From Mariannaea sp. PMI_226 (taxonomy: Eukaryota; Ascomycota; Sordariomycetes; Hypocreales; Nectriaceae): a DNA stretch of 64,000 nucleotides. The stretch lies in the NCBI GenBank assembly GCA_024336345.1, contig JANFOG010000004.1:2418001-2482000 (forward strand). Reading direction: 5' to 3'. A model generated the notes under the pieces. It was not told the DNA's origin, made no database searches, and saw nothing but the letters and a program-made list of their open reading frames with translations. The translations under genes were made by a program, and so were the position numbers. Shown piece after piece: positions 23,876-34,750 of the stretch. The number at the start of each line of letters is the position of its first letter. Position 1 is the first letter of the stretch.

Positions 23876-24110
23876 CGAGCTTTGGTTGACGCGAGGCTGT
23901 TCGACTGCCTAAGGTCAGCCAGCAGCCAAACTGGAGCTGTTCTGTAGCAAACCAACTCCATCACCACCAACCTCAACGACAACCGCCTTTTCCGACAGCT
24001 TCTCAATACCCCCCTCCGTGCGGCCTTTCATACTCCATAGAGCTCTTATACTTTCTCAGTAACCTCAACAAATCACCCATCTCTTTACCACAACCCCCAC
24101 AATCGCCAAG

Positions 24111-24649
24111 ATGGTAAGCTACCTCAAAACCACCCTCTTCATTCATCATCAACGTATCAAAACCACTAACCACCATCCCCCTCTCCCCCATTACAGTCGA
24201 TGCGCATCGTCCCCGCCGATTCCAAACCCCAGACCTTCTCCCACACCAACCACACATCCTCCGCGCCTTCTGCCCCGGGAATCCACGACACCCTCCGCCA
24301 CGGCGTCGGCGCTTCTCCCTACGACGCCAAGTCGTCTACACCCGTCTCCGCCCACCCCCTCGAGTCTCGCCTCAAGAACTGGGAGGCTACCCAGGAGTCG
24401 ATGCGTATGGAGACCCTCCGTCGCACCTTTGGCATGGCCGAGCCCATCCGCCGCGGCATGGAGCTCAAGATCGTCCGCGATAGCGAGTGGCGGCCGCTTG
24501 CCCTCGGCCAGGGCCTCCCCAGCGTCCATGAGGACATTCTCAAGGGCCGTGACGACATGATTACCTGGGAGGATGTGTTCACTGGCGATGAGATCAGGGG
24601 TGTCGCTGGTTTCCACGACGAGATGGAGAAGAAGCTTAAGATCCAGTAG
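24111..24649 (+). CDS. ump1: Proteasome maturation factor Ump1
   Basis: Two exons: 24111-24113 (only the start codon) and 24197-24649, separated by an 83-nt GTAAGC...TTACAG intron, giving 151 residues beginning MSMRIVPADS. The core HPLESRLKNWEATQ ... LRRTFGMAEPIRRGMELKIV is the Ump1/POMP signature, followed by ILKGRDDMITWEDVFTG. Ump1 is a chaperone of 20S proteasome assembly that sits inside half-proteasomes and is the first substrate degraded after the halves join. Length fits the family (yeast 148). An alternative start at the second ATG (24200) would drop two residues, but other fungal Ump1 proteins as I recall them begin M-S-x-R-I-V-P, supporting the split start. The gene is divergent from the ABC protein gene. 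Confidence 0.95.
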
Positions 24650-25275
24650 AATTTGGCAACCTGGATACAAAGTTAATGGGAAACGAGGCGTCAGGTATAA
24701 CAAACTTCCAATACAATCTTAGAACATGATTTAAAAAAAAAACAACCACTATTTATCGTAAAACGGCACTTGCGGTACATGGCAAGGAGGGCGTGAGGTG
24801 TATGCAGTGTACAGTCATGTGCATGCCATCTATCCTACTATGGACGTGGGGATGGGGCTCCCCGAAAGACAAAAACAGAGAATTACATTTATACATGTTA
24901 CGCCAATGTAGACGCCAATATCCCCGTCTTCCACTATTCGTTCCCATCATTCGCTTCTCCCAATGTAAAGCACAGTAGACCAGAAAGAAAAAGAAGAAAC
25001 AACGCATACAAAAAGAAGAAAAAAAGAATGAATGAAGGAGACGTAGAATCTCCGAGAGGGCCAGGGCCGGCCATGGGGGTATCTCCAGTCCATACTTGTG
25101 TGTGTTTTGGCTACCCCAATGGCGTTAAGCATGCTTGTTCATGCAAATCCATGTAGCCCAATGCATGGCACTATATACCTCTTCAGAATTCATGGTTCGG
25201 GCCTGGAGTACTCCTCCAAGGAACCAAATTGTTTATATCCCCAATGCAACCATAATCACATTTTTTTTTCGGTGA
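24650..25275. other. Convergent 3' region of ump1 and the ubiquitin-fold gene
   Basis: Tail-to-tail spacer of about 630 bp, with an A-run at 24731-24741 and purine-rich DNA at 24984-25045. No coding region or RNA gene is recognised. Confidence 0.5.
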
Positions 25276-26135
25276 TCATAATACCACACAGCAGCCACCT
25301 CCTCGTTGGCGCTGACCGTCACCACTTCCTGATGTGAGATTCTTGCTCCCGGACTTGGGTTCCTCTTCGTCAAGATCCTGAGGTCGAATGCTCATATGGA
25401 CGACATTGGGGCTCTCTGTACTGAGCTGGTACTCTGATAAAGGGGTTAGCACGAACCAAAAAAAAAAAAGGGATGAATCAACGGCGACGGGCGATGCATA
25501 CTCTTGAGTGGCTCCTTGTCGTCCAACAACTTTCCAAAATGAATCAGTCTGATACTACTTGGGCTCGCAGGCTTCGCTTCCCAGTCACTTCGCCATTCCC
25601 GTAGAATCAATTCCTTGAGGGTGTAGATACTAATGCTGAAAGGGTCTGGCTGGCCATTCTCGGTTTTGTCCGGAATTTCCACATTCCTTCTGCTCAAGTA
25701 CTTGGCATCGAGTTTGTATGGGTGTCGGCTGCCCGAGGTCAGGAGTAAGGTGATGTTACAAACGGGACCGTCGGAACTGTTTGAAGTGGTGCTCTTGATA
25801 TCGTCGACGGCTGGGCCGATCGCAATCATGTCTGAGGGTTCCTTGGCCGGCGGTGGTGGAGCCGTTTCTTTTTCCTTGCCCTTTGGAGATGTAGACACTG
25901 GGACGCTGGATTGTCCAGTTGAATCCGACTTGGACGGAACGGCGGTGGAAGTTTCGGGTTGTGTGTTGTCTTGCTTGAGGACGATCTCATCGGTATCGGC
26001 GGCTGTGGGAGTGATGTCGGACGACGGCTGGGAAATGCTTTTCATGGGCACAGCATCCTTCGGCTGTTGAAGTGGTGAAGCCTCGTCGGGGGCCGCTTTC
26101 CCTCCAACGGTTGTGGTATCCGTAGGTGCCGACAT
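25276..26135 (-). CDS. Membrane-anchored ubiquitin-fold protein (UBL3/MUB-like) with CaaX end
   Basis: Two minus-strand exons, 25502-26135 and 25276-25433 (68-nt intron), encode 263 residues. Residues 1-122 are disordered (Ser/Thr/Pro/Lys). A ubiquitin-like fold follows at about 124-231 (VCNITLLLTSGSRHPYKLDA ... IRLIHFGKLLDDKEPLKKYQ ... NVVHMSIRPQ). The tail ends GGGCCVVL: a CaaX box (CVVL, Leu favouring geranylgeranylation) preceded by a second cysteine that could be palmitoylated. This end matches the UBL3 and plant MUB pattern. There is no Gly-Gly conjugation end after processing, so the protein is expected to be membrane-anchored rather than attached to targets. Animal UBL3 has been linked to sorting of proteins into small vesicles and plant MUBs bind E2 enzymes; the fungal role is unclear. 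I chose the ATG at 26135 because the open frame upstream of it has no ATG. Confidence 0.88.
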
Positions 26136-29100
26136 TCTGCAAGGCGCCTCAGTGTGAAGGGCTGAGTGGTGGACTGGTGGTGGTTGCACCACGCGCGAAC
26201 GAAGGAAGGACGAGAGAGCAAGGAGAAGCCGACTAGTTCATTCGTCAACGATGGGGGTGGTAGTGCCAGGTGGTTGATTCGGAGGTAGTTTGAGGATGGG
26301 AGATAGATGATGTGAATGATTGTGGTACTGGGGTGGTCAAGGTCTCGGATGTGAAAGACGTCAAGTTGTAGCAGGATCGCCTCTACTAGCAGGCCGGGGG
26401 GCCGGGAAACTGGGGGTGGGGGGGGAGAGAAGGCCAGGCCGGAGGATTGTTCGCCAGCGAAGACTCAGAGAAGACGCAGACTCACTCCAAATGGTGGATG
26501 CAACGATGTGGAAGTGGAACCGTAGCGTGCTCTACGAGGTAATAGTTAGTTTTAGAGTCGTTGGGAACTTTGCAGTTCCAGCTGAGTGAGCGGCCGTGCA
26601 GGTGCAGACGGAGGCAAAGGTCAAGCAGGGTAACGCAACGCAACGCAGCATAAACTACAATACGACTGCAGCGCACCCGCAACGACGACGCACGCAAGAC
26701 CGCCCGGGGGTGGTGGTGGTGGGCTCCACTGGTGCTGGGCGCTGGGCGCTGTGCGATGGGTGTTGGGTGATGGCGCTGGACTCTGGAGTGTTGCTACTGG
26801 CGGTTGTTGGCCGGCTGAGGGACCGTGGAGACCGAAAGGTGGAGTCTTGGTGAGAACCGAAAGAGGAGCAGCCTAGAAGAAGACGAGACGGAATTGGGAG
26901 ACGAGGCGAGTCGAGTTGAGGGTGCGCGACCAGAACAAACTCAAGCGAGGTCCAAGGGGTTAGGTGTGGGCCCAATAGCAATGAGCTGATAGTCTAACAA
27001 CCTAAGTTATATGATGAATTATGAACGAAGGACAACAAGGCAATGAATGATGGCCAAAACCGGCGGCGACGATGACAACGACGACCAAAAACAAGCTGCG
27101 AAGTCCCAAGATGAATTGCCACAAGCAAAAACTCACTGTCCTTGGCTTGGTCCAGATTGAAAAGCCTGGCGCCGTGATTGGCCAAAAGGGTCGGGGAGTG
27201 GGAACTCTTTGCAGGTTACGCAGCGACTGCCGCTGTTCCTACTCGCCCGTGACCGAGGTGGATGATTGTGCCCCCAATTGTTGTACGACACACTTGACAC
27301 AAGCAGCATTTAAAAGTGATAATTTACATCTGTACAGATCACAGGGCGGAAAGATGAGGAGGGGGGAAAAAAGAAAAAAAAAAGGAGATGAGAAAATGAA
27401 GTAAAATGAATAAATAAATAAATAAATAATACAAACGAACAAACAAAACAAAACAAACATCAAAAAAAAGAAAGACTGGAGACGACGGCGATTGCACTTG
27501 GGGCAAGCTGTGGCTGACAGGGTGAAGATGCGAGGGCTTTGGGTGATGTCTCTCAAAACCAAACATCATCCGTCCAACAATAGAAGATGCATCTTTACAC
27601 TGGATACCTATGATGCAAGTTTAGAAAGGCAACACTTGACTAGGTAGTCAATTGCACGGAACCGTCCTAATTCTTAGCTACTAGCACATCAATGCAAGTA
27701 GATTCCATTACTACACCTATTCACTCGCTCGTGGCCTTGCTCCTTGATTGACAGACAGCAGAGCAATGAAAGCGAACAATTTCAAGGAGGAACGACAACC
27801 CCAGATTTAGTGTCCAGAGGCAGTGGCTGCTTATTAGTGCCAGCAGTGTATTGTACCTACTGTAGGTACTGTTTTCCTTGGGGAGGATTGGTGGCTGATG
27901 CCGCCCCCTCCTGTCATGTCACCAAGATGGTCACTCGTTCTTCCCATTGCCGCTCTGTACCTTTCCGAGGTTTCCATCTCATAATAATTACGGAGTGCAT
28001 TCTATACGGATCACAATGTTCCAGCCAGTTGCAACAGCGGAATTGAATTTTCCTGCGCAAGCCGCCCAAAGTCGTTTTTGAACCTAGCACAACGCCACCA
28101 TTCGTCTTGGCCTGCACAAACACGGCGCCCGCTACGAACCTCCCTCCCCCGTCGATTCGCCTGGCCTTCCGGTTGGCTGCCCCAGTATCGGGCCACCCTG
28201 CCGGTTCCCTTCCACTTTGAGTCTGGCTCCCTTCTTGGTGTTGCTCAAAGGGGGAATCTCGCCTCTCTCTCTGTGAGTGAGTGTGTGTGTGTGCGTTCTG
28301 CTCACTGAAGTGAGCAATCGACGCATACGATTTCTGAGTTTCGTGTCCTTGGCCTGTGGCTGTATACTATCTTCTTGGCTTTACCAGAAGAAGCAGAAGC
28401 AGAAGAGAGAGAAGGAGTGGGAAAAAAGAAAAAAAAAAAAAAAAGGAAAGGAAAGGAACGGAAAGAAGAGAAAAGAAAGGAACCGAAGATTGTGAAGAAT
28501 AAACGAAAAATAAATCGGATTGACAGAGTGACATGATCCTCCAGGATTGAACTCGGACGCTACGACACTTCTCTCCATTTATCCCCCCCTTTTGTTGCAA
28601 GTGTCAATTAATTAGAATGGAGAAATATTGGATAGACTACATCACCCCAACTCCAAGAAAAATAAACCCGTTACTAGGTACGGTGGTTTTATCCCCTGTA
28701 GATATTGGTCTCCTGAAATGATTCGACTTTAATCCCCGTGAACCATCACCGTCAAAGAGGTCCGTTCCCTCACTCTGATTGCAACACACCAACACCATCC
28801 CCAACACCAGATCCAACAAGAGGTTAGACTATGTTCTCTGGGGGAGACAACAAAGGACACAAAAAAGAGCTCCTCATCTTTCCTGCCTTCGGTATTCTTC
28901 GACTGCACCAAGTACAAAATACCCATCTTTTACACATTATGTGCCCGAGATCCTCTTCTGACGCCCCTTAGATACCCATCTGCCTACCTATACTTACCTA
29001 GTCTGCTGAGACCTTCCTCTTTCGAAGTAACTTTTGATCCATTCCAGCCTGCGAACGAACATAGGCCACCAAACCTGACGCCACCGAACCATGCGCAAGT

Positions 29101-30582
29101 CCAGAACATTGTCGCAGAAATCGGTCAGTCTAGAAGCGGCCCGTGTCCTCACTCGGGTTAATGGTTCATCTTGATCTGTTATCAACTGCCTGATGCAATA
29201 GTTTTGCCGGCTACTTCTCCGTAGACCTCTCTCTCAATTGCCTGCATTTGCCCAATGAACTGATAATCTGATCCAATTTTTGCCAATCAGGCTCGGTTTA
29301 TCGAGATCACTGACCAAGAAAAAATTAAAATAAAAAAGGAGTCAAGAGTAGCGCCATGTTTGCAAATAATCAACTCATGTACTCTCTGTAACTAACTTGC
29401 GTGTTGTTTAAACCAAATCGCAAGAAAGAAAGTACGAAAACCACTAGCGATATCCGAGATGGAACTTGACAAGAAACCCCGTCTCGCATCTCCCCTATTC
29501 AGTTCCGGGGAAATCTGTGTATATTTTTCCCGGTTTCCCATCAGGCGCCAAAATTAAACAAGCGGCAGAACCGATATGCCCAAACAATACCGAGGTACTG
29601 GAACTATCTGTATGGAAAATAGATTACCATGATATGAATAAACACGATTACTGATAATCCTGACACGGCAAGAGAGCAGAGAAGGTTTTTTTTCTTTCTG
29701 AAAAGTACAGCTAGAGACTTCCATATCATCAATAACGCCTGAAATGGCTCCTCAATTGGACAGCCAACTCTCTACTGACTTGACCGTGTCTTACATAATA
29801 GAGGCGTAATAAATTGAGTAATCTATTCACGAATATGAAGCACAGTTCCATAAGTGACAAAAATGTTCCTGGGATGAGAGATGAACAAGAATTCTTCATA
29901 GCTACTTAGTCGCCTTGATGCGGCGTGAGTATTGGAAGACTTATTAGTCATGATACCGAGGTAAATTCTCAGTAGAGGCAGAAGATCCGGATGCAATCTG
30001 TGCCAACGTCTTCTGAGATCAAAATTATAGGATTGCAGCTCCGTATCGTCAAGGTATACGCAGCACTGACTCATCCAGCCCAGCGTCGTTAGGTAAAGTG
30101 TTAGCTGAACTCTGCGAAGAGCACTTTATCAAACATAATGTCTCAATATTAGGGCATATGAAAGGCGGCGATAATGGCTGTCAGAGATGACAAAAGAAAA
30201 GACAACAAATAAAGACTATTATATCAGATCTAGGTATTTGCAGGGACTATGCTCAGTCAGTGGTGCTGTCGCTTAGGTACATCTCTGTTGTCCTGAGTTA
30301 CTCCTAACGTTAGATAAGCCAGAAATGCTACTCTTTGGGACCTGATACGGGCATTTAGTCCTTGCTGCATCCAGATTTACTGAAAAAAAAAGCCCCGATA
30401 TACCATTTTGCAGTTCTACAAGGTACAGCTAACAACAGGCTTTCCATATCTCATAAAGACTTCAGAGTTCTTGTTCAGAGTGGTCATGTAGATAATAGAG
30501 TGGCACAGCAACATGAACTCAAGGTGAAACACAAACATATGGTAAAATTCTGCAAATTTTTTATCGCTAAATTCGTGATTAC
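26136..30582. other. 4.4-kb gene-poor region with simple repeats
   Basis: No gene is supported. It includes the promoter of the ubiquitin-fold gene (GC-rich to about 26950), an AAAT microsatellite with neighbouring A-rich DNA (27360-27475), a purine tract (28388-28495) and AT-rich DNA from 29280 to 30580. Two short open frames have protein-like composition but no recognisable domain: plus strand 27050-27160 (36 residues) and minus strand 29823-30074 (83 residues starting with ATG). They could be chance, small genes or decayed remnants. Confidence 0.45.
27402..27430. repeat. AAAT tetranucleotide microsatellite
   Basis: Tandem AAATGAATAAATAAATAAAT-type units within an A-rich block. Likely length-polymorphic. 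Confidence 0.8.
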
Positions 30583-33172
30583 TTACAATACTAGTAGATC
30601 GCCGTTGTTTCCTTGTCCTGGAGAAGGCTGAAGCACCGTCTGGGGAGCGTGGGCGCTCACAACGTAGCCCGTACCGGCACTATTACCTCCACCGAATATA
30701 TCGTCCCCTTGATCGATATGCATTGCCGCCATCTGCTGGGTACCGATGCTCGAAAAGTATGCGTCAGCATCGCTAACGGCTTGCTGAAGGTTGGCGCCAC
30801 CATTGCCCGCAGCCTGTCTGCTTCGTGGATCAATATCTGTTGGCATCGAAGCATTGCCAAACATGCTGATGCTCTTCTGATTGTCTCCGGAGCCGATATT
30901 GCGCTTCTGTAGAGCGGGCGAATCCTGAAGCTTTCGTGGTCTTGCGGATCTAAAAACTGTTTGCACCGGCTTCAGGTACACAGTTGCCAGCGTGCCAACA
31001 TTGAGACACATCTCCTCCAACGTAGCGTTGTCCAGTCGTTCTGATTCAGCAGTGATGGCCGGCTTCTCACCCATCACAATTTGCTTGGCCGCATTCATAT
31101 CCGTTGAAAGCAATCTCCAGTACATATACGCTCTATCTCGCAGATCGGGGTTATCCGTCTCTTCAGTAGCCCACTTGAGAACTCGTGGCACCAATTCTTG
31201 TCCTTTGGTCGGTCGTTGAATAAATAGCTTCACAGTTGCCGTGAGAAGGGCGAGCTGCACCTCAACAGGCTCTTCAGCAAATGAGTACAAGAAATCTTCC
31301 AACAGGGCATCGCTGTTTTCGATGCGATCAGCGTACTGGCCAATAACCCAAATCATGGCGGCCTTGGCTTCTGGCTCATCCAATGAGTCAAGATGCTCGC
31401 ATAGTGTGCTGATGATCGATTCGTATTGGTTGGGGTACTTTCGGAAAATATTTCGGATAACAACGGTGGCTTCCTGCACGATATACGTGACCTTTGTCGC
31501 AACAAGCTCCAGAAGTAGGTTGATACAACGGCGGGCGGCGGGCTCGATCTTGATGGCGAGTTTACCAATAGCGCGAACAGCCTTTCGTACGAAATGAACA
31601 TCAATCTCCGTAGCATATTCACGCAATTCCGTCAAGACTTCATCAATGTTATCTTCGTTGGCGAGCATGAAGATGAGTTCAAGTTTGGTGACCTTGACGT
31701 ATATGGGATCGTTGTATTTGCAGAAAAAGACGCGGATATCATTCTTCAATACGTCCGGCCGTCGCTGTAGAATCAAAAGTGCATTGCGCAGGGCCAGGTA
31801 CTGTACCTCAGGGCCTTTAGCGAGTAAGGTTACCAGCGGCGGTGACAGCTTCTTGCATAGCGCTGTGATTTGCTTTTGATCTGCAACATAATTCATCAGG
31901 TAGAGTATGACTCGGATGCATGTCAACACAACGGATGAGTTGGAGTGTGACAGGCGAGGCGATATTCGCTCAGCCAATAGAACTGCTTCCCCTGATTCCT
32001 GAGGGACGTAGGACATTAGCGCTTCCAAGATATATGTTTGGCCCCATCTGTTGCGTTACTGTGTTAGCGCAAATTGAACTATCGCAATTGACTACATGAC
32101 TTACTCTGAGCAATCGGGGAGAATGGCCACCATCTTTGAAGCATTGCTGTAGTCAATCGTAAGTTTGATAGCATCGCTCCGCTCCCAGATATCCATCAGA
32201 CTAGCAAGCGCACTTGCAACAACAGTTGGGTTATCATCTCGGAGTAGGGAGTTTAGGCGATCGATCAAGTCGGAGTTCTCCACCATATGTCTGTCATGGT
32301 CATAAAGCTTGGCAACGCAGAAGGCCGCCGTCTTTCGCACATAAGGGTCTCCATCTCTAAGCATATGCTTGACAATAGGCACAGTAGCCTCAACGAATTC
32401 TCGGACGTGGATATAAGACATGGTCCGTAAGGCTAGCGCTCTAACAAGCGGGTTGTGGTCTTCCATGTCCTGGCATTCGTTAACACTGGCAGGTTGGCAA
32501 AGCGCTGGGCGAACTTACATGCTCCAACACCGGGATAGCCTTGACGGCAATTTCAGGTCTCATCCTTGCGTAGTTGACTAGGAAAAGGAAGCACCTGGCT
32601 TTTGTGTTAGTGTGCAAAAACTTGATAAAGTGTGCCGGAATGACATTTGACATACATCTTTTTGATTTCCAAACTCTGAATGTGCATACATCCGATAATG
32701 TCAGGGAAGAGGGCAACCATATCATTGTTGCTCATAGTCATATTGGCGACAATCTTCTTCAGCGCAATCTTCTTCCCTGAATAGTTCTTGTCCTTCTTCC
32801 CCCCGCTGTTTAGCTCGAGGCGTAGCTCGGCTACTTTGCCCTGTGGAGTTCTTAGCCATGAGTTGTATGCTGGGGGTGGTAAATATGCGAGAAACATGGT
32901 CGTCTCTTGGACTATATCGTTATGCCAAGAGGCGCTCGCCGAGACATATGTAAAAGTGCGCCGAAAGATATGAAAAAGGATAAACTGGCGTAGGTCGGAT
33001 GGGATGAGGGAGGATGGTATAAGAGAGTTGGTAGAGAGTTGGAAGTTGATGGAGCAAAAGAAAATAAGGTCACGTCACAAAACGCCAAAAATGAAAGCAC
33101 AAGAAACCAACAAAACAGCTAACTTACTCGAGCAAACAGCTTAGAGTCCCCTGCGCTTTGTGAGCTCGACAT
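30583..33172 (-). CDS. apl2: AP-1 clathrin adaptor complex, beta subunit
   Basis: Five minus-strand exons, 33128-33172, 32656-32840, 32519-32594, 32105-32469 and 30583-32047, encode 711 residues. The alpha-solenoid trunk is strongly conserved: [58 protein letters not shown] and [17 protein letters not shown] all match beta-adaptins. AP-1 sorts cargo between the trans-Golgi network and endosomes in clathrin vesicles. The C-terminal hinge is short (Gly/Ala/Ser-rich) and no appendage (ear) domain follows, as in ascomycete Apl2. The final residues NGDLLVL resemble a clathrin-box motif (LLxL) at the very end. Assignment to AP-1 rather than AP-2 rests on closeness to animal beta-1 (which in animals is very near beta-2), so the subunit is certain but the complex slightly less so. 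Divergent from emc4. Confidence 0.93.
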
Positions 33173-33950
33173 GGTGTCGTACTTGTACCCCCGCGAAAAG
33201 ACCTGACAATGGGGATGTTCTTCTCAAGCAAAGCGACAGGCTGATCAAAGCGGAATAGGCACTTTGGACAGAAAAAGCAAGACCCCTCACGTCGTTGGTC
33301 TTGGGACGTCGCGACCGCTCTCCCAATTGGACGAGATGCGTTGTCTGGCACCAGGTTTCCTTATGGAGGGTGGAGGAGGGGAACGTCACATGTGCGTCTC
33401 TAAAGGTGCCAGCTGTTTGGGGAAGGGAATGTCTTATCGGTCGTGGAGGGGGGCGGATGGGCGGGTTCGAGTCTGCGATATGGCCGTCGCCTGTCTGTTG
33501 AAGTTCTCGTCGCGGGTATCTTATTTAGGTGGATGTCGTCGGAAGAGTTGCTCGCTCGTCACCCGTCAGGCGTCCGGAGTCGTCGGGGTGGTGGAAAGGG
33601 GAGCTCTCTAATTTATTAGACAGACGGAGGTGAGGTAAGCCAAATTGCGACCAGGGGCTACTTCACCCCAGAGGGCGCTATCGATAACGCTCAAACCGCT
33701 TGCGTTGCGATGAGCGAAGCGCGGAAAAACCGCCGGGTCCGAGTGCTGTGGGCGGCGCCACGGCCGGGAGTGGGCCTAGGAGCAACGACGGGGTTGCTGG
33801 AGCTGGAGCCTTCCATTTCTTGATGGTTCAATCATCAAGCTGTCAGACAACCACTATCGTCATCAGAACAGCCACCATTGTTGCAAACCCGCCCGCTTCT
33901 ACTCCCAAGACTGCCTCTTTCGAATAATTTACGACTCGAGGATAGACGCA
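33173..33950. other. Shared divergent promoter of apl2 and emc4
   Basis: 778 bp between two start codons facing away from each other. No open frame of interest. GC content is higher than in most spacers here, and a G-rich block lies at 33366-33470. Confidence 0.55.
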
Positions 33951-34631
33951 ATGGCTGCCGCAACCAGCAGCGTTCCCAGCTGGGTCGCTCAGCTTGAAAC
34001 CCCCCCTGCGCCCAAAACCAAGGTTCCTGGCGTCGCAGACCCTCCAGGCTTCATCTCCAGCGCCGCTCCTTCTAAGGTATCTTCTTGGCCTATGAGAGCT
34101 TCGTGCAAGCCTACCGAGTGCTAACCTCCCCCTCGCAGAAGCAGAACAAAGACCCCAAGGTCCAGCCCCGGAAACCACCGACTGCCGAAGAAATGGACAC
34201 GTTGAAGCTCAAGAAGGCGTGGGAAGTTGCGTTGGCTCCTGTCAAGGCTCTCCCCATGACAGCTATCATGATGTACATGTCAGGAAACTCGCTTCAGATT
34301 TTCAGCATCATGATGGTTTTCATGGCCTTCAAGAACCCGCTGATGGGCTTAATGAGCACCAACCAAGCTTTTGAGCGATTCCATACCGAGAACAACTCCG
34401 CGCAGATGCTCCAAGTCAAGTTTGTATACGTGGCTATGCAGCTTGTGGCGTTGGGTGTAGGAGTCTGGAAAGTCAACGGTATGGGTTTATTGCCGTAAGT
34501 CCTGACCTAGATCCCTAGAACATTTGGCTATGCATGTGTATGCTCACGATTTTTATAGAACGACACGATCAGATTGGCTTATGTGGGAGGCTCAGAGAGA
34601 ACCGCTGGAGCATGCCGTGGCAGCTCTGTAA
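33951..34631 (+). CDS. emc4: ER membrane protein complex subunit 4
   Basis: Three exons, 33951-34076, 34139-34494 and 34559-34631, encode 184 residues. The central segment LAPVKALPMTAIMMYMSGNS followed by LQIFSIMMVFMAFKNPLMGL is the EMC4 (DUF1077) signature, with a second span at VKFVYVAMQLVALGVGVWKV. The C-terminus, RSDWLMWEAQREPLEHAV, is also typical. The ER membrane complex inserts tail-anchored and multi-spanning membrane proteins. Length matches the family (about 180-190). The last exon carries only 24 codons plus stop. The gene ends 119 bp from the stop of the convergent MFS gene. Confidence 0.95.
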
Positions 34632-34750
34632 ACTAATTAAAAATTTCCATATTTTATGAACAATAAATCAGTCTGTTTGGTCTAGAACCATGATGCTTTG
34701 AGGTGGTCTGTTCTCTGTTCTGGACATTATAAATGAGGTCGTTTCGTATC

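Noticed and set aside
27050..27160. 36-residue ATG frame starting MAKTGGDDDNDDQ
   Set aside because: Too short and compositionally biased to support without transcript evidence.
30564..30585. Possible extra 3' exon of beta-adaptin because the stop overlaps TTGTAAGT
   Set aside because: The nearest acceptors give either a 22-nt intron, which is too short, or a tail unlike beta-adaptins. The TAA stop is kept.
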